The notes under the pieces: generated by a model | Database searches by the model: none | Told to the model about the DNA's origin: nothing | The model's input: the letters and a program-made list of their open reading frames with translations, nothing else | Translations under genes and position numbers: made by a program | Assembly: GCA_907163375.1 (NCBI GenBank) | Contig: CAJQUW010005335.1 | Location: 62,001-126,000 of the forward strand | Direction: 5' to 3' | Length of the DNA: 64,000 bases | DNA from: Prostheceraeus crozeri | Lineage: Eukaryota > Platyhelminthes > Polycladida > Euryleptidae | Shown here: positions 56,436 through 64,000 of the stretch, in pieces | Numbering within the stretch: position 1 is the stretch's first letter | How the letters are laid out: each line of letters starts with the position of its first letter

Positions 56436-57675
56436 TATTGAAGTATCGTCGAACGTCTCTTGAGCTGTTATTTATTCAAGAAATGAAAAATATTGCTGAC
56501 CTTCACCTGTGTATGCCTGTTCATACTTCTAGTGGAGTGGATAGAGTTTCGTGATTTACCCTACAATACGGATTTACTAGAAGTTACATGAATCTAGAAG
56601 CTTGAAGAGAAAGCAAAGCTAAATGAAATAATAGGGTATGAATTATTGTAAACAAGTGTCGAACAAGCCGAATTATTTGATTCAAAATTCAGTTAAATCA
56701 GCTATTTCTGTGAAATTTTGGAAATATATTATGATTATCCCAGTTATTCATTTCTCAGTCAAAAATGAGATGCAATACGCTCTTCCGAATAGATGCAACT
56801 TGCCAAATTTAGGGGATAGACGAGTAGAAGCATCTTTCATAGAGGTTGGAGGACGGGCAACCATTAATGTTCGAATAGAAAAAGCATACATTCATTTGCA
56901 TGCCGAAGCATTTTGCCGTTGCTCAAGGTGCATTTTCACGACGAACATTTTTTTGAGCGATGTATAATTAATGGGATGACATCGCAATTATATGGGCGTC
57001 TTAATAGATTTCTCTTATTCATGCGTTTATTTTCCTAATTTCTTGAATCGAACATTATCTTCAAAGATCCTGTCAGACCAGTGGTGTGATGACGAAAGTG
57101 CTTTGCTTATCAAATTTGAAATTCTTGATAACGTGGTGTGATTGTAGACTTAACTGCTGCATAGTATTCATTAATTATTATTCGCAAACAAGTTTGTCAT
57201 ATTTCATCTTTATTTCAAATGCAGGAATTCAAGAAAGTGGAGAGAAAAATTCAATTAAACCGCTTAAATGTTTTCGAGTTTTTTCAAGATTGTTTAATGA
57301 TTTAGGGGAAAGCACTCCTCTACATAGCATATTTCATGCAGAAGCTATGTACCTGAATCACATTTGTAGAAAAGCAATGAAGAATAATTGATAGACGATA
57401 TATTACACTATAAATCTTGCTTTGAAAATATCCATCCATCACATTAAGTTAAGAAATTCTGCACATGAACCTCCTTACCTCATCTAGATTCTACTCAGCT
57501 GTAAATTCCATTACAAAATGCGTAAACAACATGCTTCTAATATCAAGGAACACAATTATTGTCATAACTCCTAATTTTTCTCATTCCTTGTATCATAACC
57601 ATGTAACTAGTATATCAATTTGTCATTCAGGTCATGTTGGAAATGCTTAGAGAATATTTTCAAATTCTGAGACGA
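56436..57675. other. Region downstream of the receptor exon
   Basis: A 109-codon frame (56638-56967, plus) and a 101-codon frame (57086-57391, plus) show no domain. Part of this DNA should be the 3' untranslated region of the receptor gene on the minus strand. Confidence 0.35.
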
Positions 57676-58904
57676 TCATCGTCGACACATCATGACTAAA
57701 GAGCTTGTAGCTCGCAGCTGCTTGTCAAGAATAAGGAATGCTATCGTGTAAATAGGTCCACTTGCATAGGAGATCCACTTAAAATCTCTTAATCGTCGCA
57801 GAGTCACGTATTGTCGACAAGCCGTACATTCGACGTAAATTAACGTTCCTATTACTTGTGCCGACCAGAGAATGATTGAAATTATACAAATAGCACTGTT
57901 AAGAGCAAGGAATCGTCTCTCTAATCGGTAAGATCTTCCGAAGAGTGAGAGTTGCCTTTGAAATTCGTCAGATTGACTCAATTTATTGTGGACAATTAGG
58001 GGATATTGAGGATCGGCATTCGAAGTCGATGACTGAGGAATATTCAATTCAGGTGCCCTTTGTCGTTGCGATTCATGCGATGTAACTGTATCTGCTGTCC
58101 CTTTGTTTTGATATTCTGTGTCTTGAGGTCGTTGATTTTCGGTATCTGAGTCGTCTTCATCAGAAGATTTATCATCCTTTGCCGTGATGGATGCGCGCGC
58201 ACTAGCGGGAGCGCTGTTGCATGCGTGTGAGTTGTTGTTGCAGTAGGATTCAGTCTTGCCATATCCTGCCTTTCTTCGTGGAAATGTCATGACACCGTGC
58301 TTAGGGCAATGGTGCTGATATATCTCTTTAATTGTTTGTAAATGAATTTGTTCCTTTGTCGGGCTGAGTAAAGTCTCTGTGGTTGCATCTCGAGGCAAAT
58401 GAGAATGAACTCGGCGTACACTGCGAGGCGGCAACGTTTGAGAACGGCCTATGGTGTTGTTTACTTCCTTTCTACTCTCGATTTTCTTTTCTTCCATGTA
58501 TATTTTGTTCATATTCTCCAGGACAACCTGAACAGTCGATTTTAATTGGAAATGCGCTATGGGGATAAAGAAGATCGAGAGTAGGAATGGGAGTCCGTAA
58601 GATATCAAAACTCGAAGTATTAAGAAGTTAGTGTCCTTCAAAAGACAGACGCCGTCGTTGTATAATTGGCGATAGTTCCGAGCTACGGTTAATTCAGCAG
58701 TGGTTTGAACGAAACTGATGCACCAAGGAGCGGCAATTTTCAATGCAACGGAGTTTGAAAGTCTGTTGTTATAGGCTTGTGGATTTCTAAGTCTGACTAG
58801 TGTGTCAAGAATGCTGCCCAGTCCGTGAAGGAGCGCCACATTGCACACGTATGTGTCTAGGTATACCCACACAATGCATAGGAGATCGATGTCCAATTTC
58901 GAAT
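57676..58904 (-). CDS. C-terminal exon of a divergent class A (aminergic-like) GPCR
   Basis: A host exon covering helices 3 to 7 of a plasma-membrane receptor, about 409 codons. In order: TM3 with SILDTLVRLRNPQAY at its end (place of DRY...P..Y), TM4 VALKIAAPWCISF, TM5 LRVLISYGLPFLLSIFFIPI, an intracellular loop 3 of about 180-200 residues rich in Ser, Asp, Gln and His, TM6 FLALNSAICIISIILWSAQVI, TM7 WISYASGPIYTIAF and the end MMCRR, like the LLRCRR tails of amine receptors. The start at 58904 follows a good acceptor (TTTTCCGCTTCAG), phase 1; earlier exons with helices 1-2 were not found. DRY reads DTL, NPxxY reads GPIYT and the TM6 proline is absent. The neighbouring hydrophobic segment at 59655-59870 (minus) has a GTAAGC donor but an incompatible phase 0. 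Confidence 0.7.
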
Positions 58905-59066
58905 CTGAAGCGGAAAATTCAGCATTACGTTGATTACATAAAATACAAGTGTTTGGTAACAATGAGCATGATGTCACAATTTTCTACCATTTGACATAGA
59001 TATGTTGCATAGATAGGTAGGTAGAATAATAATAGTAAGAATTCAATATTTGGAAATGTATATAAA

Positions 59067-59369
59067 AAGTTTGAATGCAAAAAACCAAACGAATGAAGAT
59101 TTTAAAAAACTTGATTTTTTAGCACAAGCGCTTTCATGTATTGTGCATACAATCTTCAGGTACATAAAAGTGACATAAAAAGTTCAATAAAATATCTCAA
59201 AAATATGGCAGAAATAGCATTTTATGTATGCACTGATATGAATTTTAAAAAGATTTTGATGTCATTTTTGTGAACCTGAAGATTGTATGCACAATACATG
59301 AAAGCGCTTGTGCTGAAAAATCAAACTTTCTTGAAATTTTCATTCGTTTGGTTTTTTGCATTGAAACTT
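59067..59369. repeat. Hairpin repeat with about 100-bp arms
   Basis: 59067-59168 and 59271-59369 are complements (AAAGTTTGAATGCAAAAAAC and onwards, through AGCACAAGCGCTTTCATGTA). A (TA)n tract follows at once, and TATATA precedes the left arm, so TA may be the target site of a hairpin MITE. Confidence 0.7.
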
Positions 59370-59375
59370 TATATA

Positions 59376-59449
<74 letters not shown>
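59370..59449. repeat. (TA)n microsatellite
   Basis: About 40 dinucleotide units with one C interruption. It explains the Tyr-Ile repeats seen in both strands. Confidence 0.97.
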
Positions 59450-59450
<1 letters not shown>

Positions 59451-60405
59451 ACAAAAACCTGCATTTGATAATTACTACTGGTGCACTAATTTCGACGACC
59501 GGTATCGCAGTAGTGTGATAAAAGTAGTATTTGTTGAATACCAGCATTAGATTAATTCATTGTGTTAATTGCAACATATACGAGTATATGATGACTTTTG
59601 TCTAACCGAAGAATAATCCATTAGATGGAGCGATTTTGAAAATATACTTTAATATCAAAACTTCGGATGCTTTCTTATGACCACGCTTACAAGTGAATGA
59701 ATTCCAAACGCTAAAAAAATCCTGAATGTGACTGTTGTGACATTGAGCCCATGCGCACAGCTGTATTTATCTCTTTTAGCGTCTAAAGAGCATTCACTTG
59801 TTGTATATACCCAGAGAACAAGCGTGGCCATATGAAACATCTGAACTTTTGATTTTAAACAGAATGACAATAATTAGATACTGACATGCATCCTCAGTTG
59901 AAAAATGGGATCATACCTTAGCAGCTGCCATTTCATCCACTATTAGCAGATCTGCCCAAGCATGATCTGGCTTAGGCCTGTGATGATTCATTTTATTTGT
60001 TGAATTTGCATCTATTCAAGAATGTTCCCATTTTTCAATTGAAGATACAGGTCAAAATTTATTTTTTTTATTACCATAAGATGCTCACTGATAATGCTCT
60101 TTGTGGTTTACTTCGAGAGTCCACAGCCACACAACAAAACACTTATTTCAATATGCAGCCATGACCGCATTGACTTAAATGCAAGCAATTAGTAGAGGTC
60201 ATATATAATTCTCGGGTGTTTTATTCCTGGTTGCTGGTATCCTTAGCTTCTTAATTCCAGTGATGGAAGAAATGCTGATTTGAAGCAAAGACAGAGAAGA
60301 ATACAGAAGAAAATATCAAGGCCAGGACAAAGGAATATTGTGCACGAAACTCCCTCTGTACACAAAGCACAAGCGAAAGACAATTAATGCAGATAGGTTT
60401 TAAAA
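59450..60405. other. Stretch without a clear gene
   Basis: One hydrophobic frame at 59655-59870 (minus) with NVT and FRIFLAFGIHSLVSVVI, possibly a membrane exon (see the receptor entry). Nothing else recognised. Confidence 0.35.
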
Positions 60406-60407
60406 TA

Positions 60408-61090
60408 CAGTGCGCGGCAAAATAATGGAAACTCTTCCGATTTCCCTATATTTTCACACATTGATGAAAAATCAACTATTATTCATAGTAGGTTTATATT
60501 ACAATGTTCATAAAAGCTCAGTATTACGTCAGAACCATCAAAAATCATTTGAGATTGTCAGCATTCAGTTTGACCACCAATTTGATTTATAGCCTGTTCA
60601 ATACGGCTAGGCATGGAAAAAAATCAAATTCTGGCATATTTGAGTAAGTTCGTCATCGTTATTCCAAACTTTCAAAAAGTTTGAAGTCAGTTCTTGTTTT
60701 GACAAACATGTCTGAACTCTCGTTGTTTTACTGAAGGGTTTAGATCCGGAGAAGCAGGAGACCAGTGCAGTTCGGTTTCAAAATAATGGAAACCGTGCTC
60801 GAAATGCCAATTTTCTAACGCAATTGTCTTAGTCAATTTTCTTTTTCCTTGGTTCTCAAGTCCCCTCGCTCTACTGCGACACAAATACAGTTAGAAATGG
60901 GACCTGCCATCAATTGTTCACTTCGTACTGTTCAAAAGAGAGATGAATGAAGCTTGCTGTCGACCTGCGAAACCGCCTACACGTTCATCTTTATCAAGTG
61001 TTCACTGGAGAAAGCACTATAACCGGGCATGTCGCTAATATGTAGAATATAGGAAACTCGCAGGGGTTTCCATTGTTCTGTCGCGCGCTG
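60408..61090 (-). mobile_element. Decayed Tc1/mariner element, 683 bp
   Basis: Terminal inverted repeats CAGTGCGCGGCAAAATAATG and CAGCGCGCGACAGAACAATG (complement) are flanked by TA on both sides (60406-60407 and 61091-61092). On the minus strand a remnant reads HWSPASPDLNPS, the third catalytic Asp region (W.(A/S).SPDLNP) of Tc1-like DDE transposases, then after stops and frame changes SMPSRIEQAINQIGGQTE, the usual C-terminal block. Most of the transposase (first two Asp and the helix-turn-helix part) is absent: an internally deleted, inactive copy. Confidence 0.85.
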
Positions 61091-61430
61091 TACATGAAAG
61101 ATAATAATCATCTACATAGAATAAAAATCTAAAAATAGACACTTCTGTGGACGATGGACATGATATGTCTGATATAGCTCTGGCAGTCTTCTTGAGGCTC
61201 GTCCACAGTTGATTGCCACGAGATTATCATCAATTGATCATTCCATCATAGACTTCTAGTGTAAGTGAACGCTTGACTGTGAATGTATGATAAATTTATT
61301 GCCTCACCTGCTAGTCTGAATTTCTCACTAACACGTGTATTAAGTCAGTTTATGACCTGACTTGAAAGATATCAAGAATGTAGCATGAAATTACATAGTA
61401 AAAAAAGATTGATAGCAATATAAAAAATGA

Positions 61431-61558
61431 AATAAAATGATATAAAGAATAATAAGATAATATCATAAATCAAAAAAATAATATAAAGAATAATAAGATA
61501 ATATCATAAATCAAAAAACTAATATAAAGAATAATAACATTATATTATAAATCAAAAG
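61431..61558. repeat. Three tandem units of about 40 bp
   Basis: Unit AATATAAAGAATAATAAGAT followed by AATATCATAAATCAAAAAA; the third unit is more diverged. Confidence 0.85.
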
Positions 61559-62544
61559 ACTTCGGTTTCTCGTTAAATATACTCGAAAAATTGGACAAAT
61601 ACTTAAATTTTTTATTTGTTGTTTCCTAAAGAAAAGAGATAATGCACACACTTCATTTCCACATGTGGAGTCAAGCGACTTAAGCCATTTGTTTGCGATT
61701 GGCTTATATACATGTAGATGAAATGCAAGTGAGTCAATTCTGCAATTATCTAGCTAACCCGTGAACGGCCATGCTATGATATACAAGATATTTTTATTCT
61801 GACATAATTCGATTGATTATGGTCGAAAGTTACAAAATAACTAAACAAAATGAGCCAAGTATATACAGTATCCATATTTTTCCAATCTGGCTTTTCAAAA
61901 TTTTCCTTTTGTTGAGCTTCGTAAATGATTCGAATTAATTTCCCGCGAAGTTTCAATCCACCATTTCAATGATGTCAGTTTGAGATTTTGAAATTGTATG
62001 ATTTTTCCTAACAAAGTTGCTACTTTATTACTTAATTATGTAACAAACATGATTCAAGGTTTTCAGTGAATCTATGTAATTTCTGTATTGCAACAGAAAA
62101 CTGAAATCCTGTAGTTAATACTCAAAGTTGTTTTAACCTGAGTTCTACTTTCATTCATCTTTAAAAAGGGATTTCAGAATTCATGGATTTACCTGAGGTG
62201 CGTCACACAAACTTGCGTTACACCAAATAATAACCACCTTATCAACCAAGACATTTGAACGAATGTTAGTTAATTAATTTGATTGACTTGTATTCCGAGC
62301 TCGAAAAATATTTGAAATAATTAGATAAATTCTGTGTTCGCATCGCATATTGTTTTTTTTCGATAGACGATGAATCTCAGAAGCCCTATTTATCGATTAA
62401 AGTATTTTGCTGAATTAATTTGCGATCCCTGCTTTCAATTGTATTCAACAATTCTATTTGTGACTTGTACTTTTTGCTTTGTTGACATTTGAAGATAATA
62501 AGATAATAACATAATGAAGATGAGAGTCTCTACTCCTCATACTG
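61559..62544. other. Stretch without a recognisable gene
   Basis: Nothing supported. Confidence 0.4.
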
Positions 62545-62705
62545 AGAGTTTGGACGGTGCTGACTTATCCAGATGTTAGTTGGAGCGCTGTTGCACTTCT
62601 AGTCGCATGTCCTTCTTGCCGACTTCCACTGATACTCCTGAGGTTCGACCTCTAGACCAAAAGGTTGCTAGGCCAGTCACTTGCTCAATGTGCCACGAAG
62701 ACCAC
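62545..62705 (+). repeat. Interspersed repeat family A, copy 2 (SINE-like)
   Basis: Matches 2928-3115 in the same orientation (TTTGGACGGTGCTGACTTA, TTGGAGCGCTGTTGCA, TAGACCAAAAGGTTGCTAGG). This copy has GGTTCGACCTC, close to a pol III B-box. Confidence 0.5.
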
Positions 62706-64000
62706 GGCATATGAAACTTGTTTACCAACTTATGAGTGCATTTCTCTTGCTTGATTGTTCAAAAATTTCAACATACTGTTTATTTTCATTTCTACACAGT
62801 CTGTGATTCGAATGTATTATGCAGTATATTCTTTTTTCATGTAAATTGCAAATATTTTCATTCCCAGCATCTATTAATGCATGACACTTGTCTGTTTTCT
62901 CAAAATCATCGATGTCAACTTGCAACAGTTCATCTTAACATTATTCTTAAAATCTGAATTTCTGAGAGCTGGAATGATGTTTTCACACTTGAGTTTGAAA
63001 TTTTTTGACTTATATTTACAAGTCATAAGATACTTAACCTGCTAGAAGGATGTTTAATCCTCGACAATCCTATTTGCGTGGGAAGGCAAACAGTGAAAAT
63101 CTCAGATCTCTCTCTGGAACCTGAGCTTCATCATACCATTCCATTGATCAATGTTTGCTTCAGTTTGAACTCTTCGTAGTATCTTCATAAAATGTTTTCT
63201 TATCGATCATGATATAACGCTACTAAATGTCTTTTAAGTTCAGCGATGAAAATAACGTGCTAGTACCTACAGAGTTTTACAAATGACATCAAAGAGGTTG
63301 CTTCATCTTTTATGAGCTTACGAACTTTCATTTCATGGAGAGAAAATTCTCGTTGCAAATTTTGTGACATTGTTAATTAAAAAATAGAGAATTTGGTCAA
63401 ATCATATAATTTGATTGTTGAAATTCGTAGAAACTCGTTCTGCTTGACAAGTATTCTATTTCTCGTTAACATTAAGACTATGAGGAAGTTGATTAATTCA
63501 ATATTTGTTAATTCGTCAGTTACTCAGAAGCCTCTTCCTTAGCCGAACGTACAATCTCTCATTTGTGCCATCGTTCGAAAACTTAGAAGTCTTATCTAAT
63601 TAGGAGGTAGATCTACTTATCTGCTTGCTTGTTGTGACATAGCGAAGGCTAATGGCTTCATGGGATGAAGTGACAGCTAATTTGCCTTCTTTTATGCGAA
63701 TTTCAGATATACACCAAAAGTTCACACGTATTCACTATGCATTCATGCAGTCGTTAATATTACGATCCAATTTTATCTCAGGAAAGGGCACGAATCTAAA
63801 ATCCAAGATTTGTGGATTTGAAGGGTTTGCGTGTCATCAAAAATTCCCAAATATATTATTTTCCCATGTAATCACTCATTTTCTTGAATGTCAATCGATG
63901 TAATACTATATTATTGTATTCGTACATGAACATTTATTAATCTGCATTTATTCTTGTAGCTTCACAATAGTATTAAAACAGAAAAATGAATTTCATTACT
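62706..64000. other. Stretch without a recognisable gene
   Basis: Frames of up to 83 codons without domains; no repeat pairs seen. Confidence 0.4.

Noticed and set aside
59245-59547. Frames with long Tyr-Ile repeats
   Set aside because: Translation of the (TA)n microsatellite.
59655-59870. Helix 1 exon of the receptor gene
   Set aside because: It has a hydrophobic segment and a GTAAGC donor, but the intron phase (0) does not fit the acceptor of the receptor exon (1) and no helix 1-2 signature is visible.

Overview
The window looks like nuclear DNA of an invertebrate animal. It is A+T-rich, mostly non-coding and full of inactive DNA transposons, MITE-like hairpins, two tRNA-derived SINE copies and two LINE tails. 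It holds one clear host coding exon, the C-terminal part of a class A (rhodopsin-like) seven-helix receptor at 57676-58904 on the minus strand. I cannot name the species.

The central feature is an 18.6-kb Polinton/Maverick-type virus-like element at 36439-55025. It is bounded by a perfect 6-bp target duplication (TACACT) and by terminal inverted repeats of about 0.58 and 0.66 kb that are almost identical. Recognisable parts are a protein-primed DNA polymerase B region, an RVE-type integrase, an adenain-like cysteine protease, double-jelly-roll major capsid, penton-like minor capsid, a phospholipase A2 virion protein, pX-like and pVI-like small proteins, and two packaging-type P-loop ATPases. 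There are also a zinc-finger protein, a tail-anchored protein and several small helical ORFs. A left block (37977-46404) runs on the minus strand and a right block (46450-51997) on the plus strand, diverging from a 45-bp promoter gap; the protease is on the minus strand at the right. The element is a fossil: the ends look young, but the coding regions carry roughly six to ten breaks, so it is not whole.

The most unusual structure inside it is a set of short, GC-rich double-hairpin sequences with 3-nt loops, scattered in an otherwise very A+T-rich element. Two of them sit in frame inside unrelated genes (polymerase and pX) and encode the same peptide, SSRASP; others sit at gene 3' ends. They resemble the double-hairpin or palindromic mobile elements known from fungal mitochondria and Rickettsia.

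Left of the Polinton: 7049-13406 is a 6.4-kb element with long inverted repeats, a perfect 9-bp target duplication, and a 175-bp satellite inside each arm (about 4 units left, 8 right, the right array with a 525-bp higher-order period). A 454-bp MITE is nested in it. At 17335-18576 and 27595-28374 lie opposite-facing copies of another TIR element. At 24852-25354 is a hAT-type MITE and at 25411-26138 a fold-back element. LINE tails lie at 16691-17095 and 32513-32905. Right of the Polinton: a SINE copy, a 267-bp fold-back, the receptor exon, a hairpin with a (TA)n tract, and a decayed Tc1/mariner element at 60408-61090. The remaining stretches hold nothing I can support.
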